From: Sulfuricella sp035530375
Lineage (GTDB): Bacteria; Pseudomonadota; Gammaproteobacteria; Burkholderiales; Sulfuricellaceae
Direction of reading: 5' to 3'
DNA: 26,435 nt
Assembly: GCA_035530375.1 (NCBI GenBank)
Contig: DATKUY010000017.1
Span: 1-26,435 of the forward strand
The position numbers and the translations under genes were made by a program. Shown here piece after piece: positions 8,225-15,099 of the stretch. Position 1 is the stretch's first letter. Every line of letters begins with the position of its first letter. The notes under the pieces were generated by a model. That model ran no database searches. It worked only from the letters and a program-made list of their open reading frames with translations, and was not told the origin of the DNA.

Positions 8225-8294
8225 ACCGCAGAGACGCAGAGGCGCGGAGAAAACCAACTCGCACAAAAACTCTGCGCCTCTGCGCCTCTGTGGT
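8225..8294. repeat. Dispersed inverted repeat, family C copy 1
   Basis: The left arm is ACCGCAGAGACGCAGAGG and the right arm, reverse complemented, is ACCACAGAGGCGCAGAGG. The arms of about 25 nt have few mismatches and are made of the repeated word GCAGAG. The element lies between the CoA-binding gene and dapF. The second copy is at 18197–18259 between ahcY and metF. Confidence 0.85.
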
Positions 8295-8308
8295 TAAAAA
8301 ATTAACTC

Positions 8309-8722
8309 TCATTGACACAGCGCCACGTAATCCTTGTAGATGCAACGATCCATCACCACCGTCATGCCGGCTTCGCGCGCACGCAGCGCCGCCGCCTCGT
8401 TGACGATGCCCTCCTGAATCCAGATCGCCGGCACTTTCAAGGCGATGCATTCATCCACGATCGCATCGACAAACTCCGCAGCACGGAACACGTCGACCAG
8501 ATCGATCGGCCCCGGCACGTCGCGCAAGGAAGCATGGGCTTTCTGCCCGAGCACTTCGGCGGTGGCCGGGCGCACCGGAATGATGTTGAAGCCGAAGCCC
8601 TGCATCGCCCTGGCCACGAAATAGCTGGGCCGGTCCGGCTTGGGCGACAGCCCGACCACGGCGATATTCTTGATGCGCTTCAGCAGCGCGCGGCATTCTT
8701 CCGGAGGAGGATTGGCGAACAT
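8309..8722 (-). CDS. CoA-binding domain protein (YccU-like)
   Basis: This is a 137-residue single-domain protein with a Rossmann-type CoA-binding fold. The family signature NIAVVGLSPKPDRPSYFVAR starts near residue 18, followed by GFNIIPVRP and, near the end, KVPAIWIQEGIVNEAAALRA. Length and motifs match stand-alone YccU-type proteins, whose physiological role is not established. ATG 8722 begins MFANPPPEE; a TTG six codons upstream is possible but less likely. It is downstream of the first acyltransferase gene on the same strand (43 bp). Confidence 0.88.
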   Translation of the reverse strand: MFANPPPEECRALLKRIKNIAVVGLSPKPDRPSYFVARAMQGFGFNIIPVRPATAEVLGQKAHASLRDVPGPIDLVDVFRAAEFVDAIVDECIALKVPAIWIQEGIVNEAAALRAREAGMTVVMDRCIYKDYVALCQ

Positions 8723-8765
8723 AAAATCAAGGCATCTCAAAATTTAACAGGCAGATTACCACAGC

Positions 8766-9635
8766 TTAGTCGTAGAAGCGCTTTTCCCCCGGCGGGCGGG
8801 TTTTGAAGCGCTTGTGCAGCCAGAAATACTGCTCCGGCATTTCCCTGATGCGTTCCTCGATGAAGGCATTCATGCGGCGGGCATCGGCCTCGACATCCTC
8901 GCTCGGGAAATCGGCCCAGGCCGGGTAAAACTTCAGCACATAACCCGCGCCGCCGGGGAGCTGGCGGGTGACGCAGGGCACTACCGCCGCGCCGGTGATT
9001 TTCGCCAGGCGCGACAGGCCGGTGATGGTAGCGGCAGGCACGCCGAAAAACGGCACGAACACCGCATCGCGCTCGCCGAAATCCATGTCCGGCAGATAAT
9101 AGAACGGCAGGCCGTTACGCATCGCCCGCACCACTGGCTTGAGCCCGTCCTGGCGCGAAGCCATCGGCGAATTGCCGAAGCGGGTGCGCGAATGCAGCAG
9201 CAGCGCGTCGAACAGCGGATTTTTCTGCCTGCTGTACATCGAGACCAGGGGATAGTCCGTGGTCAGCCTGACGCCGCCCATATCCAGCCCGACAAAATGC
9301 GGCGCCAGCCAGATCGCCGGATTTCCGGCGACGGCCTGCCAATGCTCCAGCCCTTCGATGCGAACCAGTTTCTGGACACGCGATTTCGGCGACCACCACA
9401 GAATGCCGCGCTCCAGGACGCTGCGGCCGAAGGCGCGGAAATGGCGCCGCACCAGCTTTTCCCTGTCCTTGTCGGGCATTTCCGGGAAACACAGCCGCAG
9501 GTTGATGCGCGCCACGCGCCGCCGCTCGCTGCCGAGCAGATAAAGCAGCAGGCCGAAGCCCTCACCGAACCGGGCCAGCAGGCCGAGCGGCAGGAAATGC
9601 AACAGCCAGATGAGAAAGATACCTAAGCGAGCCAT
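8766..9635 (-). CDS. LpxL/LpxM-family lipid A acyltransferase, copy 1
   Basis: This inner-membrane acyltransferase is of the kind that adds secondary fatty acids to lipid A. It has 289 residues. An N-terminal hydrophobic anchor (LGIFLIWLLHFLPLGLL) is followed by the catalytic H-x4-D motif, His113–Asp118 in APHFVGLDMGG. Later come the family block YYLPDMDFGERDAVFVPFFG and the C-terminal PEQYFWLHKRFKTRPPGE. ATG 9635 is used; a TTG two codons earlier is possible. It lies directly downstream of a paralogue. The sequence does not say which of the two is laurate- or myristate-specific. Confidence 0.92.
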   Translation of the reverse strand: MARLGIFLIWLLHFLPLGLLARFGEGFGLLLYLLGSERRRVARINLRLCFPEMPDKDREKLVRRHFRAFGRSVLERGILWWSPKSRVQKLVRIEGLEHWQAVAGNPAIWLAPHFVGLDMGGVRLTTDYPLVSMYSRQKNPLFDALLLHSRTRFGNSPMASRQDGLKPVVRAMRNGLPFYYLPDMDFGERDAVFVPFFGVPAATITGLSRLAKITGAAVVPCVTRQLPGGAGYVLKFYPAWADFPSEDVEADARRMNAFIEERIREMPEQYFWLHKRFKTRPPGEKRFYD

Positions 9636-9642
9636 TGCCAAC

Positions 9643-9701
9643 CAGTAATGAGTAATGGGTGATAGGTGATGAATGGAAACGGCTTACTCATTACCCATCA
9701 C
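9643..9701. repeat. Dispersed inverted repeat, family A copy 2
   Basis: The left part contains AGTAATGAGTAATGGGTGAT and the right part, reverse complemented, contains GTGATGGGTAATGAGTAA. Both share TAATGAGTAA and GTGAT words with the copy at 1261–1327. It lies between the two acyltransferase genes. The right arm (9684–9701) is read as the last five codons plus stop of the upstream acyltransferase. Confidence 0.75.
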
Positions 9702-10538
9702 GCCCTTGGGCACTTTGTAACGGTTATAACTCCACAAATACTGCTCGGGCTTTTTACGGATCAGGCCTTCCACCGCCTGGTTGATCACGCCTGCGGCGGC
9801 GGCAGGGTCCTCGGGCAATTCGGCAGTCAGGGGCTCCAGCCATAGATCGAAACCGGCCCCATGCGGCAGGCGCTCGGCAAAGGCAAAAACGATGGCCGCG
9901 TCGGTGGAGCGCGCCAGGCGCGACACCAGTGTCATGGTGTAGGCGGGGCGTCCGAGGAAGTCCACCCACACGCCCTCTCCCCGGCTCGGCACCTGGTCGG
10001 GCAGCATGCCGATCGCCTCGCCCCGCCGCAATGCCTTGAACAGCGCCCGCACGCCGCCCAGATCGGTCGGCGCAAGGCTGACCAGACCGCGTCTGCGCCC
10101 GAACTCCATCAAGGGTTGCAGCCAGCGCAGGCGCGGCGGACGGTAAAGCACGGTGATCGGATGGCGTGCGGCATAGTACAGGCTGGTGATTTCGAAGCAG
10201 CCCATATGCGGAGTCAGAAAAATCAGCCCCTTGCCGCGCCGGTGCGCGGCCTCGACATGCTCCCAGCCGTGGCACTTTTTCAGCAGTTGCAGCGCCTGCT
10301 GTTCCGGGCGCAACCAGATGGCGGGCAGTTCCAGCACGCTCTTGCCCGCCTCTGCCACCGACCGGCGCAACAGCTTGGCGCATTCGCCCGGCGCGCATAT
10401 GCCGCTGGTCATCAGGTTTTCCCGTATCCTAGCGGCATAGCGCCGCGAAGCCAGATAGGTCGCCCAGCCGGCCGCCGCACCGAGGAAGTGCAACAGCCAG
10501 AGCGGCAAACGGGAAAGAGCGCGGAGCAGATAGGCCAT
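9684..10538 (-). CDS. LpxL/LpxM-family lipid A acyltransferase, copy 2
   Basis: This 284-residue paralogue of the neighbouring acyltransferase has clearly different sequence. A hydrophobic N-terminus (LPLWLLHFLGAAAGWATYLA) anchors it. The catalytic motif is the H-x4-E form, His111–Glu116 in TPHMGCFEITSL. Family blocks IGMLPDQVPSRGEGVWVDFLG and KKPEQYLWSYNRYK are intact. The final residues (VMGNE) come from the arm of a dispersed inverted repeat, so the natural C-terminus was probably altered when the repeat arrived. It is divergent from metK with a 170-bp shared upstream region and is the first gene of the minus-strand series. Substrate specificity is not evident. Confidence 0.92.
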   Translation of the reverse strand: MAYLLRALSRLPLWLLHFLGAAAGWATYLASRRYAARIRENLMTSGICAPGECAKLLRRSVAEAGKSVLELPAIWLRPEQQALQLLKKCHGWEHVEAAHRRGKGLIFLTPHMGCFEITSLYYAARHPITVLYRPPRLRWLQPLMEFGRRRGLVSLAPTDLGGVRALFKALRRGEAIGMLPDQVPSRGEGVWVDFLGRPAYTMTLVSRLARSTDAAIVFAFAERLPHGAGFDLWLEPLTAELPEDPAAAAGVINQAVEGLIRKKPEQYLWSYNRYKVPKGVMGNE

Positions 10539-10593
10539 CAGGGCAGGGTTTGACTAAATCTCTTCAAAAAAATAGAATTACCGCGCCGCCGAG

Positions 10594-10623
10594 TTAAGAG
10601 ACAACTTGCGGGCGGGTTATAAA
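10594..10623 (+). promoter_or_regulatory. Possible sigma-70 promoter of metK
   Basis: TTAAGA (10594–10599) and TATAAA (10618–10623) are separated by 18 bp. The start would fall near 10630, giving a leader of about 79 nt. Each hexamer departs from consensus, so the call is tentative. Confidence 0.35.
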
Positions 10624-10643
10624 TACGGCTAAAGCGTCGTCTG

Positions 10644-10684
10644 CTTCCACCCCCGGGGCCGGCTTCGCCAGCAACCACGGGGAA
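10644..10684 (+). promoter_or_regulatory. Hairpin in the metK leader
   Basis: CCCCG (10651–10655 region) can pair with CGGGG (10678–10682), extended with a bulge by CTT and AAG outside. A small GGC-TTC-GCC hairpin (10661–10669) sits inside. The metK ribosome site AAGGAG (10696–10701) lies just beyond, after a 10-bp palindrome GTATCGATAC (10685–10694). The folding is compatible with translational control, but it matches no SAM riboswitch class I can recognise by eye. Confidence 0.3.
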
Positions 10685-10708
10685 GTATCGATACCAAGGA
10701 GCAGAAGC

Positions 10709-11872
10709 ATGAAAGAACACCTGTTTACTTCCGAGTCCGTCTCGGAAGGCCATCCCGACAAAGTCGCCGACCAGATTTCCGATTCCGTACTCGACGCCAT
10801 TCTAGCGCATGATCCCAAAGCGCGGGTAGCCTGCGAAACATTGGTCAGCACCGGACTGGTGGTCATTTCCGGCGAAATCACCACCCACGCGGCGATAAAC
10901 TACATCGACATCGCCCGCGAGGCGGTCAAGCGCATCGGCTACAACAGCTCCGACATCGGCTTCGACTACGCCACCTGCGCCGTGCTGACCGCGATCAACC
11001 GGCAATCGCCCGACATCGCCCAGGGCGTGAACGAGGGCGAGGGGCTCGACCTGGATCAGGGCGCCGGCGACCAGGGACTGATGTTCGGCTACGCCTGCGA
11101 CGAAACCCCGCAACTGATGCCGATGCCGATCCATTATGCGCACCGCCTGATGCAGCGCCAGGCTGAACTGCGCAAGGATGGCCGCCTGCCCTGGCTGCGC
11201 CCCGACGCCAAATCCCAGGTCACCATCCGCTATGTGGACGGCAAGCCGGTGCATGTCGATACCGTGGTCATCTCCACCCAGCACCATCCCGACATTTCCC
11301 ACGCCGAACTGTCCGAGGCGGTGATCGAGGAAATCGTCAAGCCGATCATTCCGGAAAGCCTGCGCGCCGGCGATATCCGCTACCTGATCAACCCCACCGG
11401 CCGCTTCGTGGTCGGCGGCCCGATGGGCGACTGCGGCCTGACCGGGCGCAAAATCATTGTCGACACCTACGGCGGTTCCGCACACCATGGCGGCGGCGCA
11501 TTCTCCGGCAAGGACCCGTCCAAGGTGGATCGTTCCGCCGCCTACGCCGGCCGCTACGTGGCGAAGAACATTGTCGCCGCGGGGCTGGCATCGAAATGCG
11601 AAGTGCAGGTCGCCTACGCCATCGGCGTCGCCAAGCCGGTCAGCCTGATGGTCGACACCTTCGGCACCGGCAAGATCGCCGACGAGAAGATCGCCAAACT
11701 GGTCGAAAAACACTTCGACCTGCGGCCGAAAGGCATCATCCAGGCGCTCGACCTGTTGCGCCCGATCTACGCCAAGACCGCCGCCTACGGCCACTTTGGC
11801 CGCGAGGAGCCGGAATTTACCTGGGAAGCGACGGACAAGGCGGAAGCACTCAAAGCCGACGCCGGGATTTGA
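10709..11872 (+). CDS. metK: MetK, S-adenosylmethionine synthetase
   Basis: This enzyme makes SAM from methionine and ATP in the cytoplasm. Its 387 residues match the family. It opens with MKEHLFTSESVSEGHPDKVA, which carries the ATP-site His15 and Asp17. It has GAGDQG at 118–123 and the phosphate loop GGGAFSGKD at 261–269. The start is fixed by AAGGAG seven bases before ATG 10709. It begins the activated-methyl cycle completed by ahcY and metF downstream. A strong terminator right after it means ahcY needs its own promoter, and one is visible. Confidence 0.98.
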   Translation: MKEHLFTSESVSEGHPDKVADQISDSVLDAILAHDPKARVACETLVSTGLVVISGEITTHAAINYIDIAREAVKRIGYNSSDIGFDYATCAVLTAINRQSPDIAQGVNEGEGLDLDQGAGDQGLMFGYACDETPQLMPMPIHYAHRLMQRQAELRKDGRLPWLRPDAKSQVTIRYVDGKPVHVDTVVISTQHHPDISHAELSEAVIEEIVKPIIPESLRAGDIRYLINPTGRFVVGGPMGDCGLTGRKIIVDTYGGSAHHGGGAFSGKDPSKVDRSAAYAGRYVAKNIVAAGLASKCEVQVAYAIGVAKPVSLMVDTFGTGKIADEKIAKLVEKHFDLRPKGIIQALDLLRPIYAKTAAYGHFGREEPEFTWEATDKAEALKADAGI

Positions 11873-11887
11873 GTGCTGCCTGAATTC

Positions 11888-11917
11888 AAGCCCTGCCTTG
11901 CGAGGCAGGGCTTTTTT
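11888..11917 (+). terminator. Rho-independent terminator after metK
   Basis: An 11-bp perfect stem, AAGCCCTGCCT (11888–11898) with AGGCAGGGCTT (11903–11913), encloses the loop TGCG. It runs into a stretch of six T (11912–11917). The position is 16 bp past the metK stop. Confidence 0.93.
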
Positions 11918-11951
11918 CTGAGCGTTTGCAGGGCAGCCAGGGTTGAAGCAG

Positions 11952-12055
11952 TTCAGCCACGGATTAACACGGATACACACGGATTTGCGCACCTTTCTGG
12001 CGAATGGAAAATATGCCGCAACACACTGTTTTATATGTGTTAATCCGCGTCTGAA
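11952..12055. repeat. Dispersed inverted repeat, family B copy 2
   Basis: The left arm starts TTCAGCCACGGATTAACACG and the right arm in reverse complement starts TTCAGACGCGGATTAACAC. The arms are about 22 nt, with about 55 bp between them. It shares the CACGGATTAACAC core with the copy at 6560–6688. It lies between the metK terminator and the next plus-strand gene. Confidence 0.83.
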
Positions 12056-12088
12056 ATCAGGTTGGATTTGGACAACAAGTGAGGCAGC

Positions 12089-12493
12089 ATGAATATTTCA
12101 AGTTATGAAGAACTTCTGGCAGCCGCCAGACAACAGCCCGAACCGCAGCGGTTTCTCTTCGTTTTCACGACAGCCGAACTGCCCGAAGGTTATACCAAGG
12201 CACAGACCGAGCGATTTCACGCCGGGCAGGGCGGCGTACTGACCCCAAAAATTTGCACCGACAAGGCGCAGGACGAACTGGGCGACTTTTCCGATCTGGT
12301 CGAAGAATCCCGCCAGACCGGGCAGGACTGGAAAATCGTGTTCGTCGCCTGCCTGTCAGGGCGCGGCGGGGTCATGCCGAGCACCGAAGAGGCCCAGAAG
12401 CCCTTGAAAGAAATGGTAGAGTCCATACAGAATGGCGCGGTTTCCCACTTTCTGGCCTACGATCGGGACGGAAATCAGGTTCAGTTCTCCTGA
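12089..12493 (+). CDS. Small conserved protein of unknown function
   Basis: This is a 134-residue soluble protein without signal peptide or membrane segment. Recognisable stretches are QRFLFVFTTAELPEG (residues ~20–34), GGVLTPKICTDK, WKIVFVACLSGRGG near residue 81 and the C-terminal HFLAYDRDGNQVQF. I recall similar betaproteobacterial proteins being labelled as a ribonucleotide reductase subunit, but none of that enzyme's active-site motifs are present, so I would not carry the label over. GAGG five bases upstream of ATG 12089 supports the start. It is followed after 28 bp by a DNA glycosylase gene on the same strand, so the two may form an operon. Confidence 0.8.
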   Translation: MNISSYEELLAAARQQPEPQRFLFVFTTAELPEGYTKAQTERFHAGQGGVLTPKICTDKAQDELGDFSDLVEESRQTGQDWKIVFVACLSGRGGVMPSTEEAQKPLKEMVESIQNGAVSHFLAYDRDGNQVQFS

Positions 12494-12521
12494 AACATGA
12501 AGCCGATTTTACATTGGACCC

Positions 12522-13052
12522 ATGAGCATGGCACACGTCCATAGTTTCGGGCCGATTGAAAATAAAAACGCCGAGGTACTCATCCTCGGCAGCATGCCAG
12601 GACTGGCATCGCTGAAAGCACACCAGTATTATGCCCACCCCCAGAATGCATTCTGGCGGATCATTGCCGAACTGCTCCAGTTTGATGCGGCCTCGCCCTA
12701 CCAGGTAAGGGTTCAAGCCCTGAAGTCAGCCAGGATCGCCCTCTGGGACGTACTCCAGTCATGCACGCGGGAAGGCAGCCTGGATGCGATGATCGAAAAC
12801 GACACGCACACGGCAAACGACTTCCAGACGTTCTTCAGCACCCACAAAAAGATTACGCACGTATTTTTTAACGGGGCAAAAGCGGAGGAATGCTTCAAAC
12901 GGCACGGACTACGAAAATTCGCCGACAGCTCCGTCATCTATCTACGCCTCCCCTCCACCAGCCCGGCCAACGCCTCCCTGTCTTTTGCGCAAAAACTCAG
13001 CGCGTGGCGCGAGATAATGAAGCCAAGCCTTTCCAAACATCCATCTCAATAA
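12522..13052 (+). CDS. DNA-deoxyinosine glycosylase, family 6 (HDG-type) of the UDG superfamily
   Basis: This base-excision enzyme probably removes hypoxanthine from DNA. It has 176 residues. The opening VHSFGPIENKNAEVLILGSM with GSMPG carries motif 1 of the uracil-DNA glycosylase superfamily. The YYAHPQNAFWRI block (residues 36–47), with Asn42 as candidate catalytic residue, is typical of the hypoxanthine-glycosylase branch. The C-terminal LPSTSPANA replaces the usual H-P-S-P type motif 2. ATG 12522 and ATG 12528 are both possible; neither has a strong ribosome site. Family assignment is from motif recall, and substrate is inferred from family. Confidence 0.8.
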   Translation: MSMAHVHSFGPIENKNAEVLILGSMPGLASLKAHQYYAHPQNAFWRIIAELLQFDAASPYQVRVQALKSARIALWDVLQSCTREGSLDAMIENDTHTANDFQTFFSTHKKITHVFFNGAKAEECFKRHGLRKFADSSVIYLRLPSTSPANASLSFAQKLSAWREIMKPSLSKHPSQ

Positions 13053-13079
13053 ATATCACGGGAAATTTACACGCATCAA

Positions 13080-13099
13080 ACGGCAAGAGCGCCTTTTTT
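13080..13099 (+). terminator. Weak candidate terminator after the glycosylase gene
   Basis: A short stem GGC/GCC (13082–13084 with 13091–13093) is followed by six T (13094–13099). The stem is too short to be convincing. The following ~165 bp, up to the convergent gene at 13266, show nothing else I can name. Confidence 0.25.
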
Positions 13100-13265
13100 G
13101 CATCGTGAAAATATCGCCAACCAATACAAAATGATAGCTCAACTCTTCGGCATAAAGCACGTAGAGTGTTACAGTGCCCGCCGGGCGACGGCTGGAAAAT
13201 TACTTGAGCGGTTGAAGCATGGCACTCCCTCTATCGGGGTTATAAATGAGGGTTCCTGACAGCGA

Positions 13266-13649
13266 TTAAGGTCGGATAGCGAGGACGTATACGTAAGGAC
13301 CGATAAGAGCGTTGCGCTTGATTATCCCTCCATACATCAAGTAGGAGACGGGCCGAAAATCCTTATGCTCCCGCTCGTCCGGCACAATGACGATCAGTTT
13401 TTTCTTTGCTTGCCTGGAAAAATAACCTGCTTTTTCCAATACCAGCCTGCCGCTATCCATCAGCTCGCCCGAGCCGGAAAACATCTCTCTCGCAGGAACC
13501 AGCAAGCCGACTCCTTCCCTTTCGACAATCACCCGCTCCGTCTTTACCAGGCTTTGCACCGCGCGGATGTATTCGCCGACATCATCTGGCAAGGGCTCGG
13601 CTATCGCGCTCAGTGGAATAAATAGAAAAAATATGATTAGTCTCTTCAT
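13266..13649 (-). CDS. Small secreted protein of unknown function
   Basis: This 127-residue protein has a clear signal peptide (MKRLIIFFLFIPLSAIA, cut before EPLPDD), so it is periplasmic. The segment LLVPAREMFSGSGELMDSGR followed by a helix and KKLIVIVPDERE loosely recalls an OmpA/MotB-like fold. The peptidoglycan-binding Asp/Arg motif is missing, so this is only a resemblance. It begins 24 bp after the TauE/SafE exporter gene on the same strand and is probably co-transcribed with it. That would place it under the same sulfur-responsive operator. The ribosome site GGAAGAG precedes ATG 13649. Confidence 0.65.
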   Translation of the reverse strand: MKRLIIFFLFIPLSAIAEPLPDDVGEYIRAVQSLVKTERVIVEREGVGLLVPAREMFSGSGELMDSGRLVLEKAGYFSRQAKKKLIVIVPDEREHKDFRPVSYLMYGGIIKRNALIGPYVYVLAIRP

Positions 13650-13673
13650 TTCGCTCTTCCAGCAAAATCACCG

Positions 13674-14471
13674 TCAAAGTACGCTCTTGAGCAGGATGTA
13701 GGTCGCAACAAATATCAGGAAAACGCCGAAGCTACGCTTCAGGGACTCCGGGGAGAATCGGTGTGCCAGTCTGGTGCCGACGAAGCTGCCAGCAATCGTT
13801 ACCGCAGTGAAGGAAGTCATCATCATCCAATCCACCGGCACCACGCCCATATAGCCGGCAAAGCCCGTGGACGAATTGGCAGCAACGATGGCGAGTGAGG
13901 TGCCGATGGCGGTTTTCATCGGGATGCCGGATATCAGCACCAGAGCCGGCACGATCAGGAAACCGCCGCCCACTCCAACCAAGCCGGTTAGCGCTCCGAC
14001 ACCAATGCCGAGCAGGGCGATCTGCCCCATATGAGCCTTAATGTTCCCGCTTTCGGCGATGGATATGGCAGGGCCACCCGCCCCAGGCAATTGCGCTGTC
14101 TGCACTATCTGTTGTTGCTTTTTCGTTTTCAGCATCCTCCACGCGGCAGCAAGCATCACCAAGGCGAACAGCCCGAGCTGGAGTGCCACCGGCGTATGCA
14201 CACCCAGCCGTGTTCCGCTGAAAGTGCCGATTACTCCGAACAGGCCGAACATCACCGCCACCCTGACATCCACGTTGCCGCGCTTCCAGTTGTCCAAAGC
14301 TGAGATAGTGGCGGTGATAGCGACAATACCCAGACTCATGGCGATGGCCTGCTTCGGCTCGACATGCAGAAGATACAAAAGTGCCGGTACAGCGATGATG
14401 GAGCCGCCGCTGCCGAGCAGTCCAAGCACAGTGCCGGTTGCCGCACCGGCGAATAGGGCGATAACAATCAT
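13674..14471 (-). CDS. TauE/SafE (TSUP) family anion exporter
   Basis: This 265-residue inner-membrane protein belongs to the sulfite-exporter-like TSUP family. Two homologous halves each open with the family's Gly-rich signature: LGLLGSGGSIIAVPALLYLL near residue 17 and LTGLVGVGGGFLIVPALVLI near residue 160. About eight hydrophobic segments are present, with a cytoplasm-like polar linker at residues ~110–145 (KTKKQQQIVQ). AAGGAG eight bases upstream fixes ATG 14471. A 23-bp operator-like dyad lies 30 bp upstream. With the DsrE-like and rhodanese neighbours, export of sulfite, thiosulfate or another sulfur anion is likely; the substrate is inference. Confidence 0.88.
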   Translation of the reverse strand: MIVIALFAGAATGTVLGLLGSGGSIIAVPALLYLLHVEPKQAIAMSLGIVAITATISALDNWKRGNVDVRVAVMFGLFGVIGTFSGTRLGVHTPVALQLGLFALVMLAAAWRMLKTKKQQQIVQTAQLPGAGGPAISIAESGNIKAHMGQIALLGIGVGALTGLVGVGGGFLIVPALVLISGIPMKTAIGTSLAIVAANSSTGFAGYMGVVPVDWMMMTSFTAVTIAGSFVGTRLAHRFSPESLKRSFGVFLIFVATYILLKSVL

Positions 14472-14500
14472 GGTTCAGCTCCTTCGAATTCCAACTGACA

Positions 14501-14523
14501 ATAATCAATTGAACATTTGAATA
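14501..14523 (-). promoter_or_regulatory. Operator-like dyad, copy 1 (before the TSUP exporter gene)
   Basis: The minus strand fits TATTCAAAT-N5-WTTGATTAT, where W is A here. The same 23-bp pattern occurs at 14979–15001 and 15774–15796. A possible –10 (TATATT) overlaps its upstream edge. It lies 30 bp before ATG 14471. The likely binder is the ArsR–rhodanese protein encoded nearby. Confidence 0.75.
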
Positions 14524-14541
14524 TAGGGTAAAAAAAGAGGC

Positions 14542-14892
14542 CTAGAACACCAGCACCTTATCTGCCCACTCCGTCCACTCTGCCAGATGCTCCAGCGTAG
14601 AACGCCCGGCACCCGGGATCATTTCCTCGTCCTTTAATCCACGGGCATCCATGCAAGCACCGCAAATTCCGATTTGCCCGCCACGTTTCAGAATGCTCTG
14701 GGCAAAGAACTCGATGTTGTAATAGCCTTCCGGCACCTTCTGCCCCGCCTTGGCGCATAGAGCAGCATCGCCCAGCAAGAACAGTCGAATTTCATTGCCG
14801 TCGTGCTTGGATAATGCTCGCGCCAGACGAAACCCGTTATAGCTGCGCTCGGTGCCGTAGGGTGGGTCGTTGAGTATGAAAAGAGTTTTCAT
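14542..14892 (-). CDS. DsrE/DsrF-like sulfur-relay protein
   Basis: This 116-residue cytoplasmic protein has the DsrE/YchN fold: the N-terminal strand KTLFILNDPPYGTERSYNG, then RLFLLGDAALCAKAGQKVP and GGQIGICGACMDARG. Cysteines at 46, 77 and 80 are in the positions that carry persulfide in related proteins; Cys77/Cys80 form a C-x2-C. The usual partners DsrF and DsrH are absent here, so it is a stand-alone type rather than part of a dissimilatory dsr cluster. AGGAG lies six bases before ATG 14892 and three before ATG 14895; the former is preferred. An operator-like dyad lies about 85 bp upstream. Confidence 0.88.
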   Translation of the reverse strand: MKTLFILNDPPYGTERSYNGFRLARALSKHDGNEIRLFLLGDAALCAKAGQKVPEGYYNIEFFAQSILKRGGQIGICGACMDARGLKDEEMIPGAGRSTLEHLAEWTEWADKVLVF

Positions 14893-14978
14893 CATTTTCT
14901 CCTTGCCAGAAAATCAGGCTGGATTGAGATTCGGACGTGCCTCTTCTCCCCGCAACCAAGCCGACATGGCCAACAACA

Positions 14979-15001
14979 ATAATCAAATGATTATTTGAAT
15001 A
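14979..15001 (-). promoter_or_regulatory. Operator-like dyad, copy 2 (before the DsrE-like gene)
   Basis: The minus strand reads TATTCAAAT-N5-TTTGATTAT. The centre is the most symmetrical of the three copies, TCAAAT-AATC-ATTTGA, with perfect 6-bp arms. It lies about 85 bp before the gene, implying a longer leader than at the other two sites. Confidence 0.75.
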
Positions 15002-15027
15002 CATTATTCAGCCATAACTACGAAGTC

Positions 15028-15055
15028 GTCAAGCTAATTTTTTCGGTAGCTCGAC
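15028..15055 (-). repeat. Inverted repeat between the regulator and DsrE-like genes
   Basis: GTCAAGCTA (15028–15036) faces TAGCTCGAC (15047–15055), pairing over nine positions with one G·T. It lies 45 bp past the regulator stop codon on the minus strand. It has no T-run after the stem, so it is a possible weak or Rho-dependent termination structure only. Confidence 0.4.
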
Positions 15056-15099
15056 AACCTGGATACCAATGCTTATTTAGAGGGTTTTTTCAGGGGCGA

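Noticed and set aside
8207..8266. A 20-codon upstream extension of dapF
   Set aside because: The extension is encoded by a dispersed inverted repeat, and the family N-terminus begins at 8206.
10802..11992. A 396-codon open frame on the minus strand opposite metK
   Set aside because: It runs through the metK coding sequence and the metK terminator. MetK is certain, and the antisense product shows no family features.
12089..12493. Ribonucleotide reductase subunit label for the 134-residue protein
   Set aside because: At this length and without any active-site or cone-domain motif the label is not supported by the sequence.
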